A stretch of DNA of 64,000 nt from Oscillatoria acuminata PCC 6304 (GCF_000317105.1 NC_019693.1:4217227-4281226); one strand, 5' to 3'. Shown: positions 10,501 to 18,252, counted from the first letter of the stretch. Notes: generated by a model not told the origin, from the letters alone. Translations and numbers: made by a program.

Positions 10501-10967
10501 AAGTCAGTAATTCTCACGCTCAAAGGTTGAGCGTGATTCAGAATAATCAGATTGGAGGGTTTAATATCTTTATGAACGATTTGAGCTTGGTGCAGTTCTC
10601 CCAAGGTTTCTGTTAGCTGAATGGCAATTTGTAAAAATCTTTCTAGTCCTAGCTTTTCCGTCAGGAGGAGTTGTTTGAGGGACTGGCCTCCTTGATCCTC
10701 AAAGACCAGCATTAAGGTATTGTGAACAGGTTCGATCGCCAAGGGTTTGATCAGCCGTTTGATCTCTAAATTGTGGGTAATTTCATATTCATGCTTTAAC
10801 CGGGCCAATTCTTCCAGACTCGGATATTCCGAGGCTAAGGCTTTTAAAATCACGGGCTTTTGGTCAGATTTACGAATCGCTCGATAAATCAGGGTTTTGC
10901 TTCCCGCTTGAATTTCTTCGGTGATTTGATAGCCGGGAATGGAGAGAGAAATTTTCGGATTAGTCAT
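4575..10967 (-). CDS. Hybrid Ser/Thr kinase-ATPase-GAF-PAS-histidine kinase with two receivers
   Basis: This 2130-aa cytoplasmic signalling giant shows, in order: Ser/Thr kinase (about 8-270; HKDIKPSNLI, EGTLAYMSPEQTGRMNR), AAA/NACHT-like ATPase (P-loop GYSGIGKTSI near 355, VVFLDDLQWAD), TPR-like helices (about 700-1340), GAF (about 1366-1512), PAS (about 1522-1636), HisKA with phospho-acceptor His near 1653 (STVSHELRTPL), HATPase (DTGIGIPPEY near 1817), receiver 1 (acceptor Asp near 1967 in LILLDVMMP, KPID lysine present) and a terminal receiver-like segment (from about 2039). That last segment keeps the acidic pair and MIIVDSL but ends before a recognisable KP lysine, so it may not be a working receiver. 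It is a tandem paralogue of the protein encoded at 1-4379. The ATG at 10967 opens directly into the kinase domain. The ligand and partner are unknown. Confidence 0.93.
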   Translation of the reverse strand: MTNPKISLSIPGYQITEEIQAGSKTLIYRAIRKSDQKPVILKALASEYPSLEELARLKHEYEITHNLEIKRLIKPLAIEPVHNTLMLVFEDQGGQSLKQLLLTEKLGLERFLQIAIQLTETLGELHQAQIVHKDIKPSNLIILNHAQPLSVRITDFSIATRLSRETQTLNPHPTLLEGTLAYMSPEQTGRMNRCLDYRTDFYSLGITFYEMLSGQLPFVAEDPLELIHCHIAKQPVSLDVLMPEIPRALSEIVMKLMAKTAEDRYQSAYGIKADLDYCLSHLNDGDALKEFKPGQWDKSGQFVLSQKLYGRDREVASLLEAFNRIASVSGESQPDASFAAVKLGTPELILIAGYSGIGKTSIVYEVHKPIVRQRGYFIAGKFDQFKRDIPYASLIQAFQSLIRQLLTEPPEQITQWQQKLSAAVGENGQMIIDVIPEVESIIGKQPPISQLGPSEAQNRFNRVFKEFIHVFTQPEHPLVVFLDDLQWADSASLKLLELLMTDAESHHLLMIGAYRDNEVSPTHPFMLTIEEIEKMGAKITTIELEPLGVTHVTALISDSFSCSQEQANPLAELIFKKTQGNPFFLTQLLKSLHRDRLLSFDFNQGVWQWDMQQIRSIGITENVVELMVGKIRQFSDHAQNALKLAACIGNRFDLNILAIVRERSPALTAGDLWEALQEGLVLPLSETYKIPTVSDNLEGIEVSYQFLHDRVQQAAYSLIPEAQKKAVHLKIGQLLLQNTPETEREEKIFDIVNHLNMGVELLQGSEEKRQLAQLNAIAGKKSQASNAYHSAIVHFSLGMDLLDTHPWETDYNLTFSLHRELGECQYLVGNFDESERLFNHALAHAKSRFERAEIYSIYIAACMTKGDNYYQAVELGIEGLKDFGLYFPSQEEDLTAAVVAERETVQTLLIGHNIPDLLNVPEMTDADKKVAMNLLVNSWTATYFANSPNWLTLMGLKMVSLTLKYGPVDASAFGYVVYGMILAGQQDYQAAYQFGDLALKLREKFPNHTLTPKINNIFAHTINPFWQHLQTNLPLYRESYKVSLEMGDIIFGVWAVTYQLWTKLIIGTRLPEVYEKSQNYLKFIEETNDRNMIAGYRTLQQTVLNLQGLTDSPITLNSPDYNESATLKLWADNQFYVGMNWFWMLKSLVLFLQEDYPAALIVARQADETIGTNFGFFSMTQHYFYYSLILTALYPTAQEEEKATLWNSLLKNRQNLKLWAETGKQNFLHKYLLVEAEMARISDRPLEAMELYDQAIASAQDQGYLQIEAIANELAAKFYLGLGRMKIAKTYLTDARYHYSLWGATAKVQQLDKTYPDLLVRASIRESSSGDLSSTTTADHATTVGNPALLDIATVMKASQTISSEIVLETLLEKLMHILIENAGAQTGHLLLDRQGKFVRVAEGSVENDQVTLLPSIPLENSSDLPLGLINYVARTEKPLLLNNAIGEGLFITEPYILRHQVKSVLCTPIVHQGKRVGLLYLENNRAAGAFTSDRLEVLGLLSGQAAISLELARAVKQVQDTVAYLSAIITNIADGLLVTDAQGLITRVNPALLGMFDRSEAQTVGKHCSELLPLDLAQAITQSVNSPNEVLTAEIALAFERVGKAVATSILPNELSEADAGDCIGTVILIRDITTEKEVDRMKTDFISTVSHELRTPLTSVVGFAKLIQKKLQDKILPSFQDSDRKTQKAVAQVGDNINIIISEGERLTNLINDVLDIAKMEAGKVDWQMQPLAVSELVERAFSATSSLFQNSGLEQIREIDSGLPEVMGDRDRLLQVLINLISNAVKFTQTGSVTVRAQLQNEQLKLSVIDTGIGIPPEYQEAVFEKFKQVGDTLTDKPKGTGLGLPICKQIVEHHKGQIWVESEVESGTTFSFTLPLTPESGLPTPEKLNFQTLVQQLKQTIVQHPEHPRSDRPKTILVVDDEAHIRSLLRQELEASGYHVREAKDGMEAIAQVKATPPDLILLDVMMPQISGFDVAAVLKNDPNTMHIPIAILSIIEDKQRGYRLGVDRYLTKPIDLEDLLNQIGFLLSQETSKKKVLVVDEDVSAVKLLADVLEAKGYIVTEASSGPECIEKARAVKPDMIIVDSLFSERHDIAKTLRFEKGLENVFFLLLAENQEPDPGTNEGR

Positions 10968-11225
10968 GGGGATTGGGTAATTTTAGTAAGGATAATTCAG
11001 GCGATCGCAGCGTTTGAACTTAGCGCGATCGCCCCTCAACTCCCTGTTTTGATCGCCACAGCGATCGCCCTGGAGATGGGGACTTCCAGAACCAACAAAA
11101 TACCGTCTTGTAGATGAGCGCCTCTGTCTGCGCGTTGCACCGATTGCCAGGGATTTCGTAGATGCGGGACCCCTAAAATTTTGGCGACGGATATTAAGGC
11201 TTTACTATAGAACAATCCCTGAGTT
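10968..11225. other. Intergenic region with HIP1 sites
   Basis: This is the 258-bp spacer upstream of the 2130-aa kinase gene. It contains several GCGATCGC-type HIP1 octamers, common across cyanobacterial genomes. A 77-codon open frame on the minus strand that overlaps the end of the next kinase gene shows no recognisable protein features. No promoter could be assigned. Confidence 0.4.
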
Positions 11226-13655
11226 TTAGCAATTTCGGAGGTGCTGGATGACCGGGTTAGGTTCCGCAACTCCCGGATTCCTCTCGAAAAAACTTACCCT
11301 AGCTGGGGTGGGAGACTGAAAAATAGGCAGTTCAATGATAAATTCTGCCCCTTCATTCGGTTGAGAAATACACTCTAATTTTCCTCGGTGTTTCTCCACA
11401 ACAATCTGATAACTAATAGACAACCCCAGACCCGTCCCTTTGCCGACCGCTTTGGTGGTGAAAAAGGGATCAAAAAGTCGCCGACGCACGCTTTCTGTCA
11501 TGCCAATGCCATTGTCAGCAATGGTGATTCGCACCCGGGGAGAAGCTGACTTTTCTAAGGGTTCGCCATCGCTATCCAATGGAGGAAAATCAACCCGTTC
11601 AGTGCGAATCCGGAGGGTCGGCAATACCTTCGCTTGACTGGTTTTGCCGGAAGCCATTGCTTCTTCCAGGGCGTCGATCGCATTGGCAATTAAATTCATA
11701 AACACTTGATTCAGTTGACCCGGATAGCACTCCACTAAAGGCAGGTCTCCATCTTCAACAATCAGTTGAATCGGCTGCCGTCCCGGTTGAGCATTTAAAC
11801 GGTGCTGTAAAATCATTAAGGTACTCTCAATCCCATCCCGAATATTAGCCCGCTTCATGTCCGATTCATCCACGCGAGAGAAGAGTCTGAGACTTTTGAC
11901 AATCTCTCGAATCCGGTCCGTTCCTAACTTCATGCTACAGAGCAATTTGGGTAAGTCATCCATCAGAAAGTCCACATCCATTTCTTCGATCGCGGCTTTC
12001 AGTTCCGGGGCTGGTTCAGGATTGTATTTTTGATAGAGATGGAGGACGGTCAGGAGTTCTAACGTATAGTTATTCACATGAACTAGATTGCCGTGAATAA
12101 AATTAACCGGATTATTAATTTCATGAGCAATTCCAGCCACCAACTGTCCGAGTCCAGACATCTTTTCACTCTGGACCAGTTGAGCTTCGGTTTGCTGTAA
12201 TTCCACCAGAGTTTTTTCCAGTTCTGCGGCTTTTTCCCGGGCAACTTGGGCGCTGTGGAGACTTTGTTGATACAGTTGCGCTTGGTCGATCGCGATCGCC
12301 AGTTGATTGCCGACAGCTTCTAATAGTTCGATTTCATCATCACTCCAAGGCCGAATTTTGTTACTGTTAGCACAGGCCACAAAGCCCCTTTTTCCCAATC
12401 GGGTCTCGATGGGAACGGCCAAAATAGAGCTAATCTCTTGTTTGAGAAAAAACTGCTGCATCACTGAATCCGTTAAGGTCGTCACATCATCAACTCGCAC
12501 AATCTCCATTTGCAACAGTTTCGATGCCAATCCCCCGACTTCTTGGGTTGCGTAGTCGCCGATCAGCGTGGGTAAAGCAGGATGCTTGGCTTCATTAATC
12601 ACTTGCCAATCATCTGAAATATTTAGCACTAAGTGAGTGAGATGGCCGGAATGGTGTCGTAAGGCCCGTTCCGAGGGCGGTTCTGGGGGTCTATCATCCG
12701 GTTCTGTTGAGTCCCATGATCTCATGTTCGCTTGCGCCGGTTTATACCAGGCGAACCAACAGCGATCAACCCGTAACAGGTTGCGAATTTCGGTTACCGC
12801 CGTTTCTAAGATGCTACTCAGTTCCAGAGACTGCCGAATTTGGGTCGCCAAGCGAAATAAAATCGCCTGTCTGCGGCTTTCTTTGAGTTTGTTTTCATGG
12901 GCTAAAGCCGCGATCGCACTTGCGGCTTGAGAGGCTAAGGCGGTCAATAATTTTAAATCCTCTGCGGTATAGCCGATAGGGTCCCGGTTCCCGATCGCGA
13001 TCGCCCCGATGACTTTTTCCTTGGTTTTCAGGGGGACACACATCACAGAGGTGACCCCCGGTGGTTCATCCGGGGCAGCTTCTGGGGCCAAATCCCATCC
13101 AATATCATTGACAATTTCTCCCCGTCCCGTCTCCACGGACCGATTCACCAAGGTTGCCGTCGCCCCTAACTGGCTGAAACAGTCTCCTGCGGGACCGAAT
13201 GCCTCAATTGATTCTAGGCGATCGCTTCCTTCTTCCCACAACATCACCGCCCCACTACTGGCTTTAATGCCACGTTGGGCTTCTTCTAGCACAATCGTCG
13301 CTACTTCTTTGATATCTAAACTACCGATTATTTTTTCGGAAATGTTATAAAGTAGAGTTAACTCTCGATATTTTCCCAGAACTTCTCGTGCTAACGCTTT
13401 TTTTTCCACCTCTTGGGTTGCTAAACAAGAAATCATTGAGGCGATCGCACAGACTTTTTCCCCGCCAAAAACCCACCCGATCAATTCTCCATTGACCACA
13501 ACCGGGAATTTACTGAAATTTGCATCCAGATTCCCTACAATAACCGCCCCTCCTGCATCCAGAAGGGCGATCGGGCTATCCAGTGCCGTTACGCAACTCT
13601 CAATTGCTGACCGGATTTCTTTTTTACCATACAGTTTTTTAAGCGTAAACGTCAT
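11226..13655 (-). CDS. GAF-GAF sensor histidine kinase
   Basis: The 809-aa soluble histidine kinase begins with a short sensor-like segment (about 1-75), then two GAF domains (about 95-250 and 265-465), a coiled-coil linker (about 470-505), HisKA with the acceptor in [13 protein letters not shown] (near 508) and an HATPase domain (about 650-778; N-box [16 protein letters not shown] boxes DNGIGM and [15 protein letters not shown]). The EINNPVNF form of the H box is typical of a large cyanobacterial kinase subfamily. No receiver is fused and no dedicated response regulator is adjacent; the upstream 562 bp separates it from a divergent ECF sigma gene, so a functional link is only positional. GAF ligands are unknown; no bilin-attachment cysteine was identified. 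Confidence 0.92.
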   Translation of the reverse strand: MTFTLKKLYGKKEIRSAIESCVTALDSPIALLDAGGAVIVGNLDANFSKFPVVVNGELIGWVFGGEKVCAIASMISCLATQEVEKKALAREVLGKYRELTLLYNISEKIIGSLDIKEVATIVLEEAQRGIKASSGAVMLWEEGSDRLESIEAFGPAGDCFSQLGATATLVNRSVETGRGEIVNDIGWDLAPEAAPDEPPGVTSVMCVPLKTKEKVIGAIAIGNRDPIGYTAEDLKLLTALASQAASAIAALAHENKLKESRRQAILFRLATQIRQSLELSSILETAVTEIRNLLRVDRCWFAWYKPAQANMRSWDSTEPDDRPPEPPSERALRHHSGHLTHLVLNISDDWQVINEAKHPALPTLIGDYATQEVGGLASKLLQMEIVRVDDVTTLTDSVMQQFFLKQEISSILAVPIETRLGKRGFVACANSNKIRPWSDDEIELLEAVGNQLAIAIDQAQLYQQSLHSAQVAREKAAELEKTLVELQQTEAQLVQSEKMSGLGQLVAGIAHEINNPVNFIHGNLVHVNNYTLELLTVLHLYQKYNPEPAPELKAAIEEMDVDFLMDDLPKLLCSMKLGTDRIREIVKSLRLFSRVDESDMKRANIRDGIESTLMILQHRLNAQPGRQPIQLIVEDGDLPLVECYPGQLNQVFMNLIANAIDALEEAMASGKTSQAKVLPTLRIRTERVDFPPLDSDGEPLEKSASPRVRITIADNGIGMTESVRRRLFDPFFTTKAVGKGTGLGLSISYQIVVEKHRGKLECISQPNEGAEFIIELPIFQSPTPARVSFFERNPGVAEPNPVIQHLRNC

Positions 13656-14217
13656 CGGTTTGCTCCTGTGGTCCTATGGGTCGCGCCAACTTAACTCTTA
13701 ATTTTTTATTAAACTCTTTCTTTACTCTGTCTAGCTTAACTCAGAACCCTCCATCAAACCGGCCTTGTTTAAAAATTTACATAGTTAGTTTAGCTCTAGT
13801 CAATTAGACGCTAAGGAACAAAATTCGCTCCCTAACTCTGAGTTCTGATTCTATTGGGTTTTCACAAATATGACCCAGTTAGACCCATGAGGTGTCAACA
13901 ACTCATCACTTCACTCCCAGCACAACTGCCTCTGTGCACTAGGGAGGAATTAAGCAGAGGGAACAACCAACCCGGTGGTTAACCCCCCTAGTTCGGGCAG
14001 AAAAGGCATAAAGTTTTTGTAAAGAAACCGGCATGGTCTTTCCCCGAGTGAAGCGATGCCCTAGGATGAGAAAAATCGCCAGTGGCCCCTCATCTTCAGC
14101 GCTGTGGGATTTAGATGCCCTACATTTAGGATGCCCAAATTTGCCCAGGTAGAAAAACTCAAGAGTTTGAACCTTTAAATTTACCCTCGGGTCTAAACCC
14201 TCAGAATTCCCAAATCC
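13656..14217. promoter_or_regulatory. Divergent intergenic region, kinase / ECF sigma
   Basis: This 562-bp region has no convincing gene and lies between a minus-strand kinase gene and the plus-strand sigma gene, so it must hold both promoters. A small inverted repeat AACCA/TGGTT is present near 13966-13981. I could not assign -35/-10 elements with confidence. Confidence 0.4.
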
Positions 14218-14859
14218 TTGAGGAAAAAGTCACAGGTGCTCACCGTGTCAGCAAAGGTATTTACAAAGGAGCCATCCGATTCGGACCTGGTAAAATGTTG
14301 TCAAAACAGGGATCTCCCTGCCGGCGATCGCCTCTTGTGCCAGGACTGTTTTGGTCAGCTGTACCGGCGCTATCAACATCAGGTGCGATCGACCCTGTAC
14401 CAACTTTGTGGTGCACCGGAGATCGATGACTTGATACAGGATGTGTTTTTAAAAGTATGGAAAGGATTACCAAAACTCCGGGAACCCGCCTACTTCTCGA
14501 CCTGGCTGTATCGGATTACCTGGAATGTGGCCACCGATCGCCGTCAAGGTTTTGTCAAAGAACAGGCCCAACATCGGGGATCCATCGCCTTGCTCCAAGA
14601 AGGCAGCAGCGGCGATCGGCCTCCCCAGTCCCAAACCCCCGATTTGATGCACTTACATTACCAGGATTTAGTGCAACGAGGACTAGACTGTTTAAGTTTT
14701 GAGCATCGGGCGGTTTTGGTGCTTCATGACCTCGAAGATCTCCCGCAAAAGGAGGTAGCTCAAATTATGAATATCCCGGTAGGAACGGTAAAATCCCGGT
14801 TGTTTCATGCCCGAGCGTCTATGCGAAAATTTCTGGAATCTGAAGGAGTGCAACTATGA
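14218..14859 (+). CDS. ECF-type RNA polymerase sigma factor
   Basis: The 213-aa protein has sigma region 2 (about 60-115: IDDLIQDVFLKVWKG, STWLYRITWNVATDR) and region 4 (about 155-205: LSFEHRAVLVLHDLEDL, then the helix-turn-helix KEVAQIMNIPVGTVKSRLF), with a short Pro/Gln-rich linker replacing region 3. This is a group 4 (extracytoplasmic-function) sigma factor directing RNA polymerase to stress promoters. The frame opens with TTG at 14218; GTG codons at 14236 and 14245 are alternatives, with GAGG at 14220-14223 as a possible ribosome site for the former. It overlaps the next gene by 4 bp (ATGA), the usual sigma/anti-sigma coupling. A Spy-like envelope protein follows, pointing to an envelope stress regulon. 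Confidence 0.93.
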   Translation: MRKKSQVLTVSAKVFTKEPSDSDLVKCCQNRDLPAGDRLLCQDCFGQLYRRYQHQVRSTLYQLCGAPEIDDLIQDVFLKVWKGLPKLREPAYFSTWLYRITWNVATDRRQGFVKEQAQHRGSIALLQEGSSGDRPPQSQTPDLMHLHYQDLVQRGLDCLSFEHRAVLVLHDLEDLPQKEVAQIMNIPVGTVKSRLFHARASMRKFLESEGVQL

Positions 14860-15227
14860 ATCAACCCCCAGAAAAACCTGACCATCTCGTAGATTTTTTA
14901 CGTCAACATCGCCCGGATATTCCCCCGGCTTCCCCGCAGTTAGAAGCACGAATTCTAGCTGCCGTTGCTGGCGATCGGTCCAAGGCAAGGCGTTATTCAT
15001 CGCGCATCCTTTGGTTGATTGTTCCTTCAATTGCTGCGAGTTTATCCCTGGCCTTTTGGGGGATTAAACCCGGGTTATTTTCCCCAACACCGGCCAGCAA
15101 TTCTGCTCAACTTGAAGCGTTCATGGAATATACCTGGAATGGTCTATTGCAAGATGAAATGCTCGATCCTTCTAATGATTTAATTTTTGGCGAAGAAGAA
15201 AATATCTCTCGCTTGGAAGCTGAGTAG
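14856..15227 (+). CDS. Probable membrane anti-sigma factor
   Basis: The 123-aa protein has a hydrophilic N-terminus (about 1-48), one membrane helix (about 49-68, ILWLIVPSIAASLSLAFW) and an acidic C-terminal tail that would lie in the periplasm. Its start overlaps the sigma gene stop by 4 bp, so the two are translationally coupled. Single-span proteins encoded directly after an ECF sigma are typically its anti-sigma factor. No HxxxCxxC zinc motif is present, so it is not a ZAS-type anti-sigma, and sequence alone does not prove the role. An alternative is an accessory membrane protein of unknown function. Confidence 0.7.
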   Translation: MNQPPEKPDHLVDFLRQHRPDIPPASPQLEARILAAVAGDRSKARRYSSRILWLIVPSIAASLSLAFWGIKPGLFSPTPASNSAQLEAFMEYTWNGLLQDEMLDPSNDLIFGEEENISRLEAE

Positions 15228-15333
15228 TTCTTGGAAAAATATCAACTTTCTTCAGGGTTTTTAATTCAACAAATTCAGGTTAAATTTTGAAACCTTTCCC
15301 TCTTGAACTGGGTCTAAAAATTTAAGTGTAAAC

Positions 15334-15525
15334 GGGAGCATTTCAATTTTTTCAAGAGACCTAACCCCCCAGCCCCCTTCCCTCTTAGGGAAGGGGGAGA
15401 AAGAGGTCAGTTCCCCCTCCGGAAAAGATATTTATTCCTTATCCCTCCCTCTCCTTGTAGGAGAGGGTTGGGGAGAGGTGGGGAGAGGTCCAATTCGGTT
15501 TTTAAGCAACATTGAAATGCTGCCC
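15334..15525. mobile_element. Family A miniature inverted-repeat element, copy 1
   Basis: About 192 bp with imperfect inverted ends (GGGAGCATTTCAA and TTGAAATGCTGCCC). It encloses two strong hairpins built on CCCCCTTCCCTCTTAGGGAAGGGGG and CTCTCCTTGTAGGAGAG. The flanks GTGTAAAC (left) and CTGTAAAC (right) match at 7 of 8 bases and look like a target duplication. It sits between the anti-sigma and Spy-like genes. It has no coding capacity, so it is presumably moved by a transposase encoded elsewhere. Confidence 0.75.
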
Positions 15526-15567
15526 TGTAAACCCACATCCCATTGCAAATTAAGTGAGGCTTTAATT

Positions 15568-16137
15568 ATGTTTGCCAATCGTCTTTCCTTATTAGCTGCT
15601 TTAATGCTGGCTTTGGGAACTAGCACTGCTGCTTATGCTGCACCCCAAGTCTTTGGAGAACAAACCATCGCTCAACGTCCCGGGGGAAATAATCCAGGTC
15701 GCGTTTCTCAAGGGGACGGTCAATGGGGCAAAAAACAAGGCTGGCTCGAACAGTTAAATCTCACAGCGGAGCAACAGCAAGAAATCCAAGCCATTCGCGA
15801 TCGCTACCAATCTCAGATGCAAGCCAGCCGCGATGAAATGCGTCAAAACATGGAACGCATGGGTCAAATGATGAGTGGCAATACCAGCGATGATGAGCTA
15901 CGAAATCAACACAATCAAATTCTCCAGGCGCGGCAACAAATGGGACAAATGCAGTTCGAGCAAATGTTAGCTATCCGCAACGTTCTTACCCCAGAACAAC
16001 GGCAGCAGTTTGCCCAACTCATGCAACAGCGTCGCCAAAACCGCGAGAACCGTCAAGGCAATCAGAACCGTCAAAGCAATCAGGGGAATGGCCGAGGAAA
16101 TCGTCCCGGATCCAACATGGCCGGACCTGGACAGTAG
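15568..16137 (+). CDS. Spy/CpxP-like LTxxQ periplasmic protein
   Basis: The ATG at 15568 follows AAGTGAGG and opens a clear signal peptide (RLSLLAALMLALGTSTAAYA, cleavage after AYA near residue 22), giving a 189-aa precursor. The mature part is helical and Gln/Met/Arg-rich, with two LTxxQ-type motifs (LNLTAEQQQEI near 66 and VLTPEQRQQF near 141), the hallmark of the Spy/CpxP family of periplasmic chaperones and metal- or stress-responsive proteins. The C-terminus is low-complexity (Arg/Gln/Asn/Gly). An in-frame upstream extension to 15478 exists but runs through the mobile repeat and lacks a ribosome site. Being third after the sigma/anti-sigma pair, it is the likely effector or sensor of that envelope stress system. 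Confidence 0.85.
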   Translation: MFANRLSLLAALMLALGTSTAAYAAPQVFGEQTIAQRPGGNNPGRVSQGDGQWGKKQGWLEQLNLTAEQQQEIQAIRDRYQSQMQASRDEMRQNMERMGQMMSGNTSDDELRNQHNQILQARQQMGQMQFEQMLAIRNVLTPEQRQQFAQLMQQRRQNRENRQGNQNRQSNQGNGRGNRPGSNMAGPGQ

Positions 16138-16202
16138 TCATCGCGGAATCTCATCGGGTACCGGCATCCTAGGATGGCAGTCCCGTCTTCAGTCCAAGGG
16201 AC

Positions 16203-16252
16203 AAAAACTGGGTTTCTGCATCAGCTTAGTTGCAAAGAAACCCGGGTTGTCT
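16203..16252. repeat. Family C repeat (GAAACCCGGG-type), degenerate
   Basis: ACTGGGTTTCT and AAGAAACCCGGGTT face each other across about 25 bp. This is the same arrangement as the copies near 22.0 kb and 49.6 kb, with weaker matching. It lies between the Spy-like gene and its terminator and is non-coding. Confidence 0.5.
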
Positions 16253-16311
16253 TCCCCATACAGTACCGGCGTCCTAGACTATTGAATTTCCCTCGTTCTC
16301 ATTTCCTGACC

Positions 16312-16356
16312 GCCTGAAGCGTGAAGCGTGCCACTTCATTCTTCAGGCTTTTTTTT
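16312..16356 (+). terminator. Rho-independent terminator of the sigma/anti-sigma/Spy operon
   Basis: GCCTGAAG (16312-16319) pairs with CTTCAGGC (16341-16348), followed at once by eight T residues (16349-16356). This is the only textbook intrinsic terminator after the Spy-like gene on this strand and marks the probable operon end. Confidence 0.88.
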
Positions 16357-16383
16357 GGACCCTATACCAATGGAGTAGGGGCA

Positions 16384-16530
16384 GGAGCATCTCAATTTGT
16401 TCAAGAGACCTAACCCCCCAGCCCCCTTCCCTAAGAGGGAAGGGGGAGCCTCAAAGCCCCTCCCCTCTTAGGGGAGGGGTTTGGGGAGAGGTCCGACTGG
16501 TTTTTAGGCAAACAAAATTGAGATGCTCCC
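16384..16530. mobile_element. Family A miniature element, copy 2
   Basis: About 147 bp bounded by GGAGCATCTCAATTTG and CAAAATTGAGATGCTCCC, with two internal palindromes (CCCCCTTCCCTAAGAGGGAAGGGGG and CCCCTCCCCTCTTAGGGGAGGGG). Flanking GTAGGGGC / GTAGGGCC match at 7 of 8 bases as a target duplication. It is non-coding and lies just downstream of the operon terminator. Confidence 0.8.
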
Positions 16531-16839
16531 GTAGGGCCTGGGGTCCTCTCCCGGGGCAGTCGCCGGACAGGTTGCCGATTCCGAGGGGGGGCTTTCTTTC
16601 CCGGAGTGAACCCTGTGCCTTCTGGAAAAAAAGGGCGCTAATACTTCATCCTAAAGGGAGAGGATGTAGCCATAGAGTAAGAGATATATTCTCTGTAGGT
16701 TCAAATTTCAAGCACAAATTTGCTAACCGATTCAATTGGATCCATGATGCCACCCTTTGGGGATTAAAAATGGCTCATCCCTCGATAGTTCAAGTTTAGA
16801 GTATTATTTAAAGATTAGAAGAGTTACGGAGCTAGAATC
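16531..16839. other. Gene-less stretch
   Basis: No frame with recognisable content and no strong hairpins. An AT-rich segment around 16795-16825 directly precedes the small open frame at 16840 and could contain its promoter. Confidence 0.4.
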
Positions 16840-17061
16840 ATGGTAGATGAACTCGATAAAGAGCTGAGAAAGTGCCGAGCCTTCTTAAGTCTAGCCCTAT
16901 GCCTGGTGTTAGCAAATTTCGCTGTATCCTTCAAGTTTCCCGAACTGCCGAAAACTAGCGAGGAGCCATTGGAATCGATTTTGTGTGAGAAAAGAGTGGT
17001 AAGCATTTTCCACAGCGGCAACAGGCTCCTCGACAAATTTTGCTTGCCTGAAGTTTCCTGA
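16840..17061 (+). CDS. Possible small single-span membrane protein
   Basis: A 73-codon frame starts at ATG 16840 with GGAG about nine bases upstream. It encodes a charged N-terminus followed by one hydrophobic helix (about 12-31, CRAFLSLALCLVLANFAVSF) and a polar tail with two further cysteines. I do not recognise the family. A 151-codon frame exists on the opposite strand over the same region (16824-17279), also without a recognisable domain, so coding status and strand are uncertain. The plus-strand frame is preferred for its ribosome site and membrane helix. Confidence 0.3.
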   Translation: MVDELDKELRKCRAFLSLALCLVLANFAVSFKFPELPKTSEEPLESILCEKRVVSIFHSGNRLLDKFCLPEVS

Positions 17062-17979
17062 GCACCGAAGTAAAAAGGGATCCTGAAAGTTTGAGTTAAC
17101 ATCCCCGGTTTGTGGTCCGGACAGAGGAACTGCCGGGGATAATCCCTATCCGTTGGACCCGTTAAAATTTGTGAAAGCATCCGTTCACCTCCATCGGCAT
17201 CACCGGAAGAGAACGGTTTGAGCGTTACCCCAACCTCTGCCTCTCGGTTAAGAATTTTTGCCCCTCTATTTCCTTCCATTGAGCGAATTTTTTACGCCCA
17301 CTCGCGTTAGGGTTTAGTGGCCCCTCGTAAGCACCTCAACTGGGCTTGACCGGAAGAACAAAGCGATGCCTTGTTCTAAAACCGTATTGAAGGTTCGATT
17401 TGATCCTGGAGAGTTCCCTAACTCGGGTTATGGGTTGGGATGCCTCAGTGCTGCTCATTCTGCAAGAAATCTCATCCTGAGTGGCATCTATTCCCTCAGA
17501 GATCTTGTGGATCATTTATCTATCTCAGGAGTGAGAGATTTTATCTATCTGATGTAGCATTACCATTTTTGTCCTTTAAAATGCCCGGTTACATCACTGG
17601 ATAAAGTAAGCAGATAAAATGTAACCTTAGAAAGATGAAAAATCTAGAGTTGTTAGATATGATTAAAGCATAAGTGACTCCAATCCTGTTCAAAAATTAG
17701 AGATGTTTCAGGGTACTCATCTAACAACTGATGAATACCGGGAAAATGTTGAATTCCAACTTTTTCAAGTGATCTTACTCTATGTTCCCCTATTTTTCGA
17801 GTTGGACCCGATTCCAACTGTAAGGGGAAATCCATTGCTACGGGAGAAGAAATCCATAGGAACTTGTTTTTATGGCAGTTTTCATCACTTTATTTCCAGA
17901 TTTTTTCCAAAATTTGTGGGAATTTTCCACTCTTTTTTACCTTAATAAAAAAGTTGAAACAACAAAACAAAGAGGTTTT
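17062..17979. other. Gene-poor stretch upstream of small acidic protein gene
   Basis: This 918-bp stretch has no convincing gene; several 60-80 codon frames lack ribosome sites and known motifs. One visible structure is GGTTACAT (17587-17594) facing ATGTAACC (17619-17626), an 8-bp stem with a 24-base loop. It may contain decayed sequence and the promoter for the gene at 17980. Confidence 0.4.
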
Positions 17980-18252
17980 ATGAGCGACTACGATAGTATT
18001 GACCAAAGACGGACTGCTAATCCCGGCGATCGCATTGCCGATGAAAATCAAAGCATTGAAGAGAAATCTAAACAACTGGCGGTAGATTCTCCCGATATTA
18101 CAGGAGATCATATTCAGGTTCCGACCTATTTTATCGTGGAAGATGAAGAAGGCAATCAGGAAGCACTTCACCATGTCAAAGATGCAGAAGAAATTTCTGA
18201 TGTCATTCGACAAGCGCGAACCGATGATGAAGGGAATCGGAAGTGGTGGTAA
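17980..18252 (+). CDS. Small acidic hypothetical protein
   Basis: The 90-aa frame starts at ATG 17980, seven bases after the AGAGG ribosome site; longer upstream extension is not supported. The product is soluble, rich in Asp/Glu, with no cysteine or membrane segment. A central strand-like part (VPTYFIVEDEEGNQEALHHV) precedes a helical, charged C-terminus. I do not recognise a named family, although small acidic proteins of this kind occur in cyanobacteria. The gene stands alone, followed immediately by stem-loops and a convergent gene. Confidence 0.7.
   Translation: MSDYDSIDQRRTANPGDRIADENQSIEEKSKQLAVDSPDITGDHIQVPTYFIVEDEEGNQEALHHVKDAEEISDVIRQARTDDEGNRKWW

Noticed and set aside
11036-11269. 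77-codon minus-strand frame upstream of the giant kinase
   Set aside because: It overlaps the end of the neighbouring histidine kinase gene and has no known motif.
15478-15567. N-terminal extension of the Spy-like protein
   Set aside because: The extension translates through the end of a mobile repeat; the signal peptide and ribosome site support the start at 15568.
16824-17279. 151-codon minus-strand frame
   Set aside because: Overlaps a smaller plus-strand frame with a better ribosome site; no domain recognised. Cannot be fully excluded.
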